46,676 nucleotides of DNA, from assembly GCA_039028155.1 (NCBI GenBank), contig JBCCIS010000040.1, positions 1-46,676 on the forward strand, given 5' to 3'. Shown piece by piece: positions 7,762-17,391 of the stretch. The position numbers and the translations under genes were made by a program. Source of the stretch: Pseudomonadota bacterium. GTDB taxonomy: Bacteria; Pseudomonadota; Alphaproteobacteria; SP197. Each line of letters starts with the position of its first letter. Positions within the stretch are counted from its first letter, which is position 1. The notes under the pieces were generated by a model, which ran no database searches, was not told the origin of the DNA, and worked only from the letters and a program-made list of their open reading frames with translations.

Positions 7762-9150
7762 ATGACCGTACTGCCCAATTCCCCCCATGCTCGCGACATC
7801 AAGAACGTGCTGCATCCCTATTCCAACCTCGTGAAACACGAGGAAAAGGGTCCGCTGATCCTGGAAGAAGGTGACGGCATCTATGTCAAGGACACCGAGG
7901 GCAAGAGCTATATCGAGGGTCTGGCCGGCCTTTGGTGCACGTCGCTCGGGTTCAACAACGAGCGTCTGGTCGAGGCGGCCGCCAACCAGATGCGCAAGCT
8001 GCCCTACTACCACGCGTTCTTCCACCGCTCGAGCATGCCGGCGATCGATCTGGCCGAGCGGCTGATCGATATGGCGCCTGCGCCGATGTCCAAAGTGTGG
8101 TTCGCCAATTCCGGCTCCGAGGCGAACGACCACATGGTCAAGTTCGTCTGGTACTACAACAACGCGCTGGGCCGGCCTGAGAAAAAGAAGATCATCGCGC
8201 GTATCGGCGGCTATCACGGCATCGCCGTGTCGTCGGGCTCGCTGACCGGTATGCCGCTGATGCACGCCGGCTTCGACCTGCCGATCCACAACATCATGCA
8301 CACGGGATCGCCGCACCATTACAAGTTCGCCGAGTCCGGTGAGTCTGAGGAAGATTTCGCGACCCGGCGCGCCAACGAACTGGACCAGATGATCCAGGAC
8401 GAAGGACCGGAGACGGTGGCCGCGTTTGTCGCCGAGCCGATCATGGGCGCCGGCGGCGTTATCCTGCCGCCCAAGACCTATTTCGAGAAGATCCAGGCGG
8501 TGCTGAAGAAGCACGACGTGCTGATGGTCGCCGACGAGGTCATCTGCGGCTTCCACCGCACCGGCAATCTGTTCGGCTCCAACACCTATGACATCAAGCC
8601 GGATATCATGGTGGTTGCCAAGCAGTTGAGCTCGGCCTATCTGCCGATCTCGGCCACGATCATCAACGAGAAGGTCTATCAGCCGATCCGCGACTTCTCC
8701 GGCGAGAACGGCGTGCTGGCGACCGGCTTCACCTATTCCGGCCATCCGGTACCGGCCGCGGTCGCCATCGAGACGCTGAAGATCTACGACGAGATGGATA
8801 TCGCGAGCCACGTGAAGAAGGTCTCGCCGCTGGCTATGGAGCGGCTCGCCAAGCTGGGCGATCATCCGCTGGTCGGCGAGGCCCGCGGCACCGGCCTGAT
8901 CGGCGCCGTCGAGCTGGTCAAGGACAAGGAGACGAAGGAGAACTTCGGTCCGGAAGTCGCGGCCTATTGCGGCGAGGCCTGCCTGGACCACGGTCTGATC
9001 CTGCGCGCGGCCGCGGGCAACTCCGTCGCGTTCTGTCCGCCGCTGATCATCCAGGAAGACGAGATCAACCAGCTGTTCGACCGCTGGGAAAAGGCGCTGG
9101 ACGACACGCTGGCCTATGTCCAGTCGGAAAACCTGATGGCCGCCGAATAG
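7762..9150 (+). CDS. Class III aminotransferase (omega-amino acid:pyruvate type)
   Basis: This is a 462-residue fold-type I PLP aminotransferase of class III. The cofactor lysine is Lys287 in VVAKQLSSAYLP, the PLP-nitrogen aspartate is Asp258 in VADEVICGF, and the stacking aromatic is in GGYHGIAV (Tyr151). The N-terminal LWCTSLGF and the PYYHAFF segment are typical of omega-transaminases acting on beta-alanine, polyamines or amines with pyruvate. GAGGTG about 8 nt upstream fits the ATG. A strong terminator follows. The exact amino donor is not predictable, although a polyamine-type binding protein occurs at the far end of the window. Confidence 0.88.
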   Translation: MTVLPNSPHARDIKNVLHPYSNLVKHEEKGPLILEEGDGIYVKDTEGKSYIEGLAGLWCTSLGFNNERLVEAAANQMRKLPYYHAFFHRSSMPAIDLAERLIDMAPAPMSKVWFANSGSEANDHMVKFVWYYNNALGRPEKKKIIARIGGYHGIAVSSGSLTGMPLMHAGFDLPIHNIMHTGSPHHYKFAESGESEEDFATRRANELDQMIQDEGPETVAAFVAEPIMGAGGVILPPKTYFEKIQAVLKKHDVLMVADEVICGFHRTGNLFGSNTYDIKPDIMVVAKQLSSAYLPISATIINEKVYQPIRDFSGENGVLATGFTYSGHPVPAAVAIETLKIYDEMDIASHVKKVSPLAMERLAKLGDHPLVGEARGTGLIGAVELVKDKETKENFGPEVAAYCGEACLDHGLILRAAAGNSVAFCPPLIIQEDEINQLFDRWEKALDDTLAYVQSENLMAAE

Positions 9151-9165
9151 ACGGTCTTCAGAGAC

Positions 9166-10722
9166 CTAGAGAGAGCCGCCGGGACCTTCAGGTTCCGGCG
9201 GTTTTCTTTTGGCCACGAAGTCAAGGAGATCATCCAGCAGATCCATGTCGTTGATGATACGCGGGACCTTGTGCTGACCGCCCAACTGGCCACGTTTCTT
9301 CATCCAGTCGTAGAAAGCCCCGGGCGTGGCGGCGTGCAATTGCGGTGCGAGCATGCCGATGCGGTGCGCGCCATAGTCGTCGTTGCACTGGGAGAGACCT
9401 TCGTCGATCAACCGCATGAACCGTCCGCATGTGTCGGGATCGGGCACCGGCCCGTCGAACTCAACGATATAGACGTGACCGCCCTTCGGTTCCGAGGCGG
9501 TCGGGTAGATCGGGCCCACGGCGAACTCAACGATACGCCTGCCGATTGCCGAAGCGGAGTCGGTGACGACATCGTCAATCTCCGAGGCAATCAGATGCTC
9601 GCCAAAGGCTGAGAGCATGAATGAGGTCCGGCCGGTAACCAGAAGACGCGGCGGCGCCCTGTCGACGAAGGCGACGGTGTCGCCGAGCACGTAACTCCAG
9701 GCGCCCGCGCAGGATGTGACGACGATGGCGTAGTCGACACCGGTTTCGACATCCGCAAGCCAATGACGCGTCGGGTTGGCGGTGCCGAGTTCGTCGGCCG
9801 GCACGAACTCATAGAACAAGCCACCATCGGCGATCAGACGCATGCCCTCACCGTCCGCGCGGTCGGCGATGGCGATGAAACCCTCGCTGGCGGCATAGAC
9901 TTCGCGAGTCTTGCATCGGCTTCCCGTGAGCCACTCGCCGAAAGATGCACGGTAAGGCGCAAAATGGACGGCGCCGTGGACGATCATCTCGAGATTGGGA
10001 AAGAACGACGTCAGACGCGCCTCGTTGTCCGGCTGCAGCGCACGCAGCCTGTCGAGGAAGACCAAAAGCCAGCTTGGCGTACCGCTGATCGAACGGATGT
10101 CCTGGCCAATTGCGGCACCCGCTAAGGCATCGAGCCGCTCTTCCCAATCGGCAATCGTCTCGAGCTCTCGTGGCGGGAAGTAGCGCCAGCGCACCCAGCT
10201 TGGCATCACCGATGCGGCGATACCGCTGAGGTCACCAGTACGGACACCCGGCGCCAGTTCGCGCAGGCCCGTACTGCCGCCCAGCACGAAGTTCAGGCCG
10301 GCTAACAACGTGCTGCCGGGTGTGTTGCGCAAATGATGAACCAGAATGTCTGCGCCGGCGAAGGTGTTCGACCGGTTCATCTCGTGGGTGCACGGGATGT
10401 ACTTGGTCTTACCGGTGGTCGTCCCGGAGGTCTCGGCGAAGAAGGGAACGGTTCCAGGCCACGTACAATCCGTCAACACTGGAAACGCGGATGACCAGTA
10501 GTCTTCCCAGAAATCCTCGAAGCGTCTTAAGGGTACGCGCTCCTGAAAGGTCTCAACATCGGTGATGGTGTCGAAGCCATGGTCCCTGCCAAAGCGCGTG
10601 TCGCGGGCCTTTGTGACGAGCTTCAGCAGTTCACGCTTCTGCGCATTGACCGCATCTTCGCGATCGAGCTGCCGGGAACGCCAGCCGGCATAGACTCGAA
10701 GCAGCGGTGTCGCATCAAGCAT
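9166..10722 (-). CDS. GH3-family acyl-adenylating amido synthetase
   Basis: The product (518 residues from the ATG at 10722) resembles GH3 enzymes, known from plants as jasmonate or auxin amino acid conjugases and also widespread in bacteria. All three nucleotide-binding motifs of the ANL-like fold are readable: TSGTTTGKTK (98-107), YAASEG (276-281) and YVLGDTV (344-350), followed by a GRTS hinge near 364. The family adenylates a carboxylate, then transfers the acyl group to an amine, usually an amino acid. The frame extends back to 10779 inside the acylase gene, but AGGAGG at 10738-10743 favours 10722. It is the last gene of a five-gene minus-strand block. Substrates are unknown. Confidence 0.85.
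   Translation of the reverse strand: MLDATPLLRVYAGWRSRQLDREDAVNAQKRELLKLVTKARDTRFGRDHGFDTITDVETFQERVPLRRFEDFWEDYWSSAFPVLTDCTWPGTVPFFAETSGTTTGKTKYIPCTHEMNRSNTFAGADILVHHLRNTPGSTLLAGLNFVLGGSTGLRELAPGVRTGDLSGIAASVMPSWVRWRYFPPRELETIADWEERLDALAGAAIGQDIRSISGTPSWLLVFLDRLRALQPDNEARLTSFFPNLEMIVHGAVHFAPYRASFGEWLTGSRCKTREVYAASEGFIAIADRADGEGMRLIADGGLFYEFVPADELGTANPTRHWLADVETGVDYAIVVTSCAGAWSYVLGDTVAFVDRAPPRLLVTGRTSFMLSAFGEHLIASEIDDVVTDSASAIGRRIVEFAVGPIYPTASEPKGGHVYIVEFDGPVPDPDTCGRFMRLIDEGLSQCNDDYGAHRIGMLAPQLHAATPGAFYDWMKKRGQLGGQHKVPRIINDMDLLDDLLDFVAKRKPPEPEGPGGSL
9175..9210 (+). terminator. Rho-independent terminator of the aminotransferase gene
   Basis: An 11-bp GC-rich stem (CCGCCGGGACC / GGTTCCGGCGG, with one G-T pair) and a TTCA loop are followed by TTTTCTTTT on the plus strand, 25 nt after the aminotransferase stop. 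The whole hairpin lies inside the last codons of the convergent GH3 gene, encoding its Pro/Gly-rich tail. Confidence 0.85.
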
Positions 10723-10741
10723 GGTGTCTGATGCCGACCTC

Positions 10742-13027
10742 CTAAGGCGACAACACGGTGGTCGCGACCGCCTGATCACGGACGGTGGCGACGGTTAGCG
10801 GCACCTGCACGTATTCACCGGTCTGCCACAGGTCGACCTGATCAAGAAACGTCGTGCTGTTGAACCAGCCGTCCTGACCGCCGAGCAGGACGAAGTAGTT
10901 GGCGTCGGGATCGGCCATGTCGGAGATGTGCCGGGCCTGCGAACCGTAACGCACCTGATGGCGCTCGCCTGCCGGACCGTGAGCCGTCTTCATCAGCGAT
11001 TCAGAACTGCCGCCGGCGGGCAGGTCCAGGAACCTGTAGCGGCTGCCGACAATGGGGATATTAGCCAGGGGATGCTGGATAATCAGCCGGTGCCTGTCGC
11101 CCCAGGTGTCGCCACTGGCGTAGGCGCCGGACGCCGCCGCAAACCCCTCGCCCATCGCGGCGCGCAGGACGGCCTGATCGGCACCAGCGATGTCATCCAA
11201 GGTAATCTCCTGGGTCCGGTCCATGCCGGCGAAAGCCTCCCAGTCCTCGCCGCCGACGATCTCTTGATAGAACTTGGCGAGGAAGGCTGCGCGGAACGCC
11301 TCGAATGCGACGGCGCCACGGGAGTCCAAGTTGTAGTGACCGTCCCATGCCGTGATCGCCTGCCACGCCACGGCTTGATCCGGCGCCAACGCGGTCGCGG
11401 CATCCAACGTATCGACCTGGCGCGCGATGGCGTCACGCAAATCGACCGCCGAGGCCATGTAGACATCCTGCTGCAGGGCGGCGAGCAGATCGACGTCGAC
11501 ACCTGGTGACGTCTCAATCATCTCGGCCATGCGATCGACCCGATCATCAGGTGAGAAGAAATAGCCTACGGGAACAGGACTTCCCGCCGGACGGTTGTTC
11601 GCCGATGTCAGGTAACCGGCTTCAGGATTATAGGACGCCGGCAGGTCGGCGGTCGAAATCGACTGGTCCCAGGCCTGTGCATGCTCTTCGATGGCGATGA
11701 TCACATCCTCGGGCGGCTCAGCACCGCGCCGCGGCAGGCGCGCCGCCATGATCTTGCCGATGTTGCCGTCGACATCGGCATAAAGCATGTTCTGGGCCGG
11801 CACGGCGAACGTTTCGAAGGCGCCGACGAACTGCTCGAAGGTTGTCGCCTGGCTAACCTTCAAGAAGGTCGTCACTTCGTCGCTTGGGGTGTGGCCGACC
11901 CAACTGAGCGCGAGCGGGCCCTCGGTCAGGCCGGCGAACTGCGGCGCGTCGGAGACAACCGGTCCTGCCGGCGCTTCACGGATCGTCACCGTATCGTCGA
12001 ACCACCAGCGCACGCCGACCTCCTCCTGCCGGTCCGTGATGGCATCAGGCGGCAGCGAGGAGATATCGACGAGGTCGCTGGACGCGGCCCTCAGATTGGT
12101 GCCACCCCAGGCGATAGACGGATTTCGCCCGATGGCGAAGACCGGCAGGCCGGCGCCCATCAGGCCGACGACATGGTAGGACGGCGACTTGACGCCCGCG
12201 ACCAGCCAGATGTTCGGCACAAAGATGCCGAGGTGCGGATCGTTTGCCATGATGGCGCTGCCGTTCGCGGTCAGCGATGGCGCGACCGCGACGCTGTTGC
12301 TACCGGATCGCGACGTGTAACCGAACAGGTCGTTGAAGCTCGCGATCTCGGCGCCGTCGCCGTTTTCCAGGATCGGTACCGAACCGTTGCCGATCAGGCG
12401 CGCCCACAGGTCGGGCCAGTCGTCGCGGTCGCGCAGCGGCAGCAGGCTGAACCAGACAAGCCACGTGATATCGGTCGCCGCCAAACGCCCCATGGTCAGG
12501 ATATCCCTTACCGTCCACGGTTCGCGCTGCAAGTTCAGTACCCTGAACTCAAGCGGCAGGGTCTCCGTGTTGTCGACATAAAAGTTGATGCCGGCGACAA
12601 AACCCTCGAGCCATTCACGGGTCGCAGGCGGCAGGTCCGCCTCGATCGCTTCGGCGGTGCGCTCGAAGTTGAGAATGCGCAGGCCATAGTCGATATCGGT
12701 CGCGAGCGGACCGCCCATTTCCGAGACCCGACCCTGGGATACCTTTCGGAAGAGTTCCATCTGACCGAGCCGTAAGTGGGCATGCACCAAGCCCAAGGCG
12801 AACGCGGCGTCGCGGTCGTGGTCGGCCTCGACAAAGGGAATCTGATGACTGTCCCAATAGATGCGGACTGCCCCTTCGACAGGCGCGCCTTCGGTTGGGA
12901 TCGTTGCGAGACGTGTCTCAACCGTCGACTCATCGGGCAGCGGCGTCAGCAACGAGCACCCCGCCAGAAAAACCGCAGACAATCCTCCTGCAGCCGCCCG
13001 CAACATCAATCTCCAATGTTTTTTCAA
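10742..13027 (-). CDS. Penicillin acylase family lipoprotein (Ntn-hydrolase)
   Basis: The 761-residue precursor has a lipoprotein signal peptide with lipobox LAGC (Cys24), so it should be exported and membrane-anchored in the periplasm. It then has the two-subunit layout of the penicillin-amidase family. Autocleavage should fall between Gly242 and Ser243 (SRSGSNSVAV), freeing Ser243 as the catalytic N-terminal nucleophile; NDPHLG near 262 is another family block. Members cleave amide bonds of penicillins, N-acyl-homoserine lactones or acylated siderophore precursors. It starts 38 nt after the FAD oxidoreductase and ends 20 nt before GH3, so a gene breaking amides sits beside one making them. 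Antibiotic hydrolysis should not be assumed. Confidence 0.88.
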   Translation of the reverse strand: MKKHWRLMLRAAAGGLSAVFLAGCSLLTPLPDESTVETRLATIPTEGAPVEGAVRIYWDSHQIPFVEADHDRDAAFALGLVHAHLRLGQMELFRKVSQGRVSEMGGPLATDIDYGLRILNFERTAEAIEADLPPATREWLEGFVAGINFYVDNTETLPLEFRVLNLQREPWTVRDILTMGRLAATDITWLVWFSLLPLRDRDDWPDLWARLIGNGSVPILENGDGAEIASFNDLFGYTSRSGSNSVAVAPSLTANGSAIMANDPHLGIFVPNIWLVAGVKSPSYHVVGLMGAGLPVFAIGRNPSIAWGGTNLRAASSDLVDISSLPPDAITDRQEEVGVRWWFDDTVTIREAPAGPVVSDAPQFAGLTEGPLALSWVGHTPSDEVTTFLKVSQATTFEQFVGAFETFAVPAQNMLYADVDGNIGKIMAARLPRRGAEPPEDVIIAIEEHAQAWDQSISTADLPASYNPEAGYLTSANNRPAGSPVPVGYFFSPDDRVDRMAEMIETSPGVDVDLLAALQQDVYMASAVDLRDAIARQVDTLDAATALAPDQAVAWQAITAWDGHYNLDSRGAVAFEAFRAAFLAKFYQEIVGGEDWEAFAGMDRTQEITLDDIAGADQAVLRAAMGEGFAAASGAYASGDTWGDRHRLIIQHPLANIPIVGSRYRFLDLPAGGSSESLMKTAHGPAGERHQVRYGSQARHISDMADPDANYFVLLGGQDGWFNSTTFLDQVDLWQTGEYVQVPLTVATVRDQAVATTVLSP

Positions 13028-13065
13028 CTACCGACTCGCGCGATCGAACCTCGACGCCCTATACG

Positions 13066-14208
13066 TCAGGAAACCTTGGTCAGATTTTGACAACGCGCCG
13101 GCGACAGCGTCTGCCGGGTCAACCCCGCTTTCGCCAGCGCGTCGGGCAAATCGCGATCCAACAGGATCGACGCCGCGTAAGCCGACAGCGCCGCCGACGT
13201 CTGGATACCCGCGCCACCCTGACCGACATTCCAGAAAAAACCATCGGCCCTGGCGTCCCACCCGGTGACCGGCAGGCGATCGGCGACAAAGCTCCTGAGC
13301 CCCGCCCAGCGTTTCTCGAAGCGTCGGATCTCCAGCGATGTCCACGCCATGATGTTCTCCGCTGCTTGGGCGAGGTCGAGTTCTTCCGGCTGGGCATCGC
13401 ACGGCGCGCTCGATGTCTCATCGGCCAGGGACCCCATCATCAATCCAGCTTCCGGTTTGAAGTAGAAGGACTCGCCATCGTCTGCGACCAGGGGCCAGTC
13501 CGTGCAGTCGACACCGTCCGGTCCCCTAAATGTAAACGCCGTGCGCCGACAAGGCACGAGACCGACCGGATCGACGCCCGCAAGCTTCGCCACCGCATCG
13601 CCCCAGGCGCCCGCGCAGTTGGCGACAACCGGCGCGCTGAACGTGCCGGCCTTGGTTTCCACCTGCCAGACACTGTCACGGCGGTCGAGCGCCGTGACGT
13701 CGGCATCGCAGACGAGTTCGGCACCCGCCCTGCGCGCGGCTTTCAGGTAGCCGCCGTGGATCGCGCCGACATCGATGTCGCCCGCCGTCGGCTCAAAAAG
13801 GCCATAGGCGACTTTCTCAGGTTTCAAGACCGGACACCTCTGCAGACAGCCGTCGACTTCCAATCGAAAAAGAACCGTGCCCATGAGGTTCGACAACGAA
13901 TCTTCACTGAAATGGGCGTCTTCGGTCTCATGTCCGACCAGCAACAGGACCGGACGTTCGCGCAGCAGCGGATAGTCGGTGAAGCCATCCGGCGGCGCAT
14001 CGATGAAGCGGCGGGTCTCTTCCGACAACGCCTGCACAACAGTGCCGCCGATCACATCCGTATAGTGGGCGGCCGAACGGCCGGTGCTGTGATAGCCCGG
14101 CTGTTCCTCGCGCTCGATCATGATCACGCGCCGATGGGGCGCCAACTGGAAGGCGAGCGCCGCGCCGACCGCGCCAGCGCCGATGATGATGACATCGGCC
14201 TCGTTCAA
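13066..14208 (-). CDS. FAD-dependent amino acid oxidase/dehydrogenase (DAO/DadA-like)
   Basis: I choose a TTG start at 14208, giving 380 residues. GGAG lies 7 nt upstream, and this start places the dinucleotide-binding motif GAGAVG at residues 10-15, as usual. The alternative ATG at 14262 would add a basic tail encoded inside the RND gene. The protein fits the DAO fold: GRSAAHYTDVIGG after the first beta-alpha-beta unit, NCAGAWGDAVA in the middle and FWNVGQGGAGIQTS near the C-terminus for the second FAD contact. Such flavoenzymes oxidise glycine, sarcosine, D-amino acids or 2-hydroxy acids. It begins 4 nt after the RND stop codon, so translational coupling is likely. Confidence 0.8.
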   Translation of the reverse strand: MNEADVIIIGAGAVGAALAFQLAPHRRVIMIEREEQPGYHSTGRSAAHYTDVIGGTVVQALSEETRRFIDAPPDGFTDYPLLRERPVLLLVGHETEDAHFSEDSLSNLMGTVLFRLEVDGCLQRCPVLKPEKVAYGLFEPTAGDIDVGAIHGGYLKAARRAGAELVCDADVTALDRRDSVWQVETKAGTFSAPVVANCAGAWGDAVAKLAGVDPVGLVPCRRTAFTFRGPDGVDCTDWPLVADDGESFYFKPEAGLMMGSLADETSSAPCDAQPEELDLAQAAENIMAWTSLEIRRFEKRWAGLRSFVADRLPVTGWDARADGFFWNVGQGGAGIQTSAALSAYAASILLDRDLPDALAKAGLTRQTLSPARCQNLTKVS

Positions 14209-14212
14209 ACGC

Positions 14213-17200
14213 CTACTCCGCCGGTTCCCGCGTTGGCTGACCGGCGGCCGCCGCCTGCGCATGCGCCTTTGGTTTGGTCACCTTCAGGAAGATACCAAGC
14301 AGCGGCGGCACGAGCGCCAGCGTCAAAACCGCCGAAAGCGAGAGGCCGCCGACCACGACGGAGCCCAGCCCGCGGTAAAGCTCCGACCCCGCGCCCGGGA
14401 AGACGACCAGCGGCAACATGCCGCACACACTGGTCAGCGTTGACATGAAGATCGGACGGACACGGTTGCGCACCGCCTCCTCGACCGCATCGCCCGGCGA
14501 CATCGCGTCTTCGCGGATGTGGTGCAGCGTCTGGTGGACGAGCAGGATCGCGTTGTTCACGACAATGCCGATCAAAATGACGAAACCCAGCATGGTCAGC
14601 ATGTCGAGCGGCAGGCCGACGATCGCCAAGCCCAAGACGCCACCGGCGGCCGCGACCGGTACGGAGACCATGACAATCAGCGGATAGATGAAACTCTCGA
14701 ATAGAACCGCCATCACCAGATAGACGATGATAAGCGCCACCAAAAGGTTGAGCACCATGGCGTCCCATGTCGTCGAGAGCTTGTCGGCGGTGCCGGAGAA
14801 TTCCATCGTCACGCCGGGCGGCAATCCGGCCTCTTCCAGTGGCGCAATGACCTGATCGCGAATGATCTCGATGCCGGTCTCTAGCGGGATATCGTCGGCA
14901 AGGCCGATCTGAAGCGTCACCGTGCGTTCGCGTTCCAGCCTGCGGATCTGGGTCGGGCCGCTGGTCACCTCGATATCGGTCAGCGAACTGACCGGCAGAA
15001 TAACGCCGCTGCGCGTCACGATGGGTAGTTCGCCGATGCCTTGCGTCTCGTCGATATGATCGTCGGGCCCGGTCAGCATCAGGTCGATCTCCTTGCCGTC
15101 GACGGAAATCTCGTCGACCCTGATGCCCGAGTTGAAGGCGTCGATGCCCATGGCGAGTTCGCGCGCCGTCACGTCGTTGTCGGCAAGCTTGACGCGGTTG
15201 GGAAACACCCGGACCTCGGGAGAGCCGTTTTCCAGACCGGGACGCGGCCGGATCTGATTGCCGGCTTCTTCCGGCAGGTTCATTGCGACAAGACCGTAGG
15301 CCTGGAGCGCGACCTGATAGATCGGCTCCAGTTCGGGCCCGGAGATGTTGAGATCGATGTTTCTGCCGCCACCGACACCGCGGCCAAACAAGGACGGCTG
15401 GCTGAAGAAGCCGAACGTGCCGGGTTCCTCAAAGACGGGATCGCGCATCAACGGGATGAGATCCCGGACACGATCGGGATTGCTGGCCGCCCCGCCGACA
15501 AAGGTCCAGGTCGGGCTGGCAACGAAGTAGAAACGCTGGAACTTCGGACTGCCATCCTCGGCGTCTTCCGGCCCGGTCTCGACCTCCCAATAAGGACGAG
15601 TCTCGGCTTCGACCCGCGCGGCGATTTCCGCCATGGTATCGAGGTTGTAGCCCGGCGGCGGCAGGATCGAGCCGAAGACGAAGTTCTGGTTGCCCTCCGG
15701 CAGGTACTCCAGCTTGGGCAGCAGAATATCGGCGACAACGACGGCCAGGACACAGATACCGCCGACGACAACGACGGCAGCGACACTGCTTTTCACGACG
15801 AAGCGGGCGAACCAACCCATCGCGTTGTTGAACGCGCGGGCGGGAACATCAATGAACGGCAATCGGAAGCCTGCGGTGCCTTCCGCGCGCGTCAGTATCT
15901 TGGCGGAAAGCGCGGGGATCAACGTGACGGCGACCACAAGCGACAGCAGCACCGAGACGGAGATGGCGACGGCGATATCACGGAAGACCTGACCGGCTTC
16001 AAGCTCCATCACCAGGATTGGAATGAACACCATGACCGTGGTCAGTGCCGAGACCAGAATGGCGCCCCAAACCTGACGTGCGCCCTCATAGGCCGCCTGC
16101 TTCGTCGGCATGCCCTGCTGGCGCAGCCGGTAGATGTTCTCCAGGACAACGATGGCGGCATCGACCACCATGCCGACGGCAAAGGCGAGCCCCGCCAGTG
16201 ACACCACGTTGATCGACCGGCCCAACGCCGCCATGGCAACGAAGCTGCCGATGACCGAGATCGGAATGGCGATCGAAACGATGAGTGTCGCGCGCGGCGA
16301 GCGCAGGAAGACCAGCAGGACAAAAGCCGCGAGGACACCGCCGATCCAGATGTTCTGCTCGACCAGCGCAATCGCCGAATCGATATAGATCGTCTCGTCA
16401 TAGACCTGAATCAGTTCCAGCCCGGCATCGGGCATCACCCCGGCATTAAGCTCGTCGACGGCCTCGCGAACGCCTTTCATGGTCTCGATGACGTTGGCGC
16501 CGGCCTCGCGGATCGCGTTGAAGACCAGCGCCGGCTGACCATTGAAACGGATACGTGATGACGGTTCCTTGTAGTCGAAGGAGACCTCGCCCAGATCGTC
16601 GACGGTGACCCGCGCCAGACGATCCGACTCGATATCCTGAAGGCTGCGCACGACAACGCTTCGGATATCGTCGAGCGCCTCGAAATCGCCTTCCGAGCGC
16701 ACCGTATAACGGCGCTTGCCCTCGTCGATGTAACCGGCCGACGCCGACGAATTGGCATTCTGCAGGGCCAGCACGACCTCCGGCACAGTCAGGCGATAAC
16801 GCGCCAGGTTCTCCGGTACGATGGTGACGCGGATCTCCCGCTCGCTGCCGCCATACATGTTGACGCGCGATATCCCGGGCACGCGTTCGATGCGCTCCTT
16901 GACGACGTCTTCGAAGAAGTCGCCGTACTCATGCATCTCCCGCTCGTTGCCCGGTTGATGGATGATCGTGAACCAGGCAATCGCCTTGTCCTCGGCGCTC
17001 GCGGTATCAAGCGTCGGTTCGTCGGCCTCGTTGGGATATCCCTCGACACGGTTCAGCCGGTTCGACACCAGCAACAGGGCGCGGTCCATGTTCTGACCGA
17101 TGGCGAACTCCAGCGTGATTTCGCCATAACCCTGATAAGCCTGCGAGAGCATCTCCTCCAGACCGGTCAGGCCGGTCAGGACCTCTTCCTGGCGGATGAT

Positions 17201-17389
17201 GATCTCTCGTTCGACCTCGGCTGGCGCGGCACCCGCCCAGTTGGTCGTGATTGTAATGACCGGACGTCGAACATCCGGCGTCAACTGGATCGGAATTGTC
17301 TGAAGCGCCAGCAGGCCGAACATGATGACCATCAGCACCGCCGCCACAACGGCGATGGGTCGTTCGATGGCCAGGCGAATAAGGTTCAT
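14213..17389 (-). CDS. RND efflux transporter permease subunit
   Basis: The 1058-residue inner-membrane pump has a transmembrane helix at the N-terminus (PIAVVAAVLMVIMFGLLAL), two large periplasmic loops and two blocks of transmembrane helices, as in AcrB-type proteins. In the fourth helix, GMVVDAAIVVLEN keeps one proton-relay aspartate (Asp410) where AcrB has two adjacent ones, and the tenth-helix lysine position reads GIVVNNAILLV. This pattern is common in the less-studied HAE branches. The adaptor gene ends 2 nt upstream. No outer-membrane channel gene is present in the window, so a TolC-like partner must be encoded elsewhere. The exported compound is unknown. Confidence 0.93.
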   Translation of the reverse strand: MNLIRLAIERPIAVVAAVLMVIMFGLLALQTIPIQLTPDVRRPVITITTNWAGAAPAEVEREIIIRQEEVLTGLTGLEEMLSQAYQGYGEITLEFAIGQNMDRALLLVSNRLNRVEGYPNEADEPTLDTASAEDKAIAWFTIIHQPGNEREMHEYGDFFEDVVKERIERVPGISRVNMYGGSEREIRVTIVPENLARYRLTVPEVVLALQNANSSASAGYIDEGKRRYTVRSEGDFEALDDIRSVVVRSLQDIESDRLARVTVDDLGEVSFDYKEPSSRIRFNGQPALVFNAIREAGANVIETMKGVREAVDELNAGVMPDAGLELIQVYDETIYIDSAIALVEQNIWIGGVLAAFVLLVFLRSPRATLIVSIAIPISVIGSFVAMAALGRSINVVSLAGLAFAVGMVVDAAIVVLENIYRLRQQGMPTKQAAYEGARQVWGAILVSALTTVMVFIPILVMELEAGQVFRDIAVAISVSVLLSLVVAVTLIPALSAKILTRAEGTAGFRLPFIDVPARAFNNAMGWFARFVVKSSVAAVVVVGGICVLAVVVADILLPKLEYLPEGNQNFVFGSILPPPGYNLDTMAEIAARVEAETRPYWEVETGPEDAEDGSPKFQRFYFVASPTWTFVGGAASNPDRVRDLIPLMRDPVFEEPGTFGFFSQPSLFGRGVGGGRNIDLNISGPELEPIYQVALQAYGLVAMNLPEEAGNQIRPRPGLENGSPEVRVFPNRVKLADNDVTARELAMGIDAFNSGIRVDEISVDGKEIDLMLTGPDDHIDETQGIGELPIVTRSGVILPVSSLTDIEVTSGPTQIRRLERERTVTLQIGLADDIPLETGIEIIRDQVIAPLEEAGLPPGVTMEFSGTADKLSTTWDAMVLNLLVALIIVYLVMAVLFESFIYPLIVMVSVPVAAAGGVLGLAIVGLPLDMLTMLGFVILIGIVVNNAILLVHQTLHHIREDAMSPGDAVEEAVRNRVRPIFMSTLTSVCGMLPLVVFPGAGSELYRGLGSVVVGGLSLSAVLTLALVPPLLGIFLKVTKPKAHAQAAAAGQPTREPAE

Positions 17390-17391
17390 GG

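Noticed and set aside
9166-10722. Recent transfer of a plant GH3 gene
   Set aside because: GH3 relatives are widespread in bacteria, and the gene's base composition by eye is like its neighbours.
10742-13027. Beta-lactam resistance from the penicillin acylase gene
   Set aside because: The family name reflects one member; most relatives act on other N-acyl amides, and nothing here indicates antibiotic hydrolysis.
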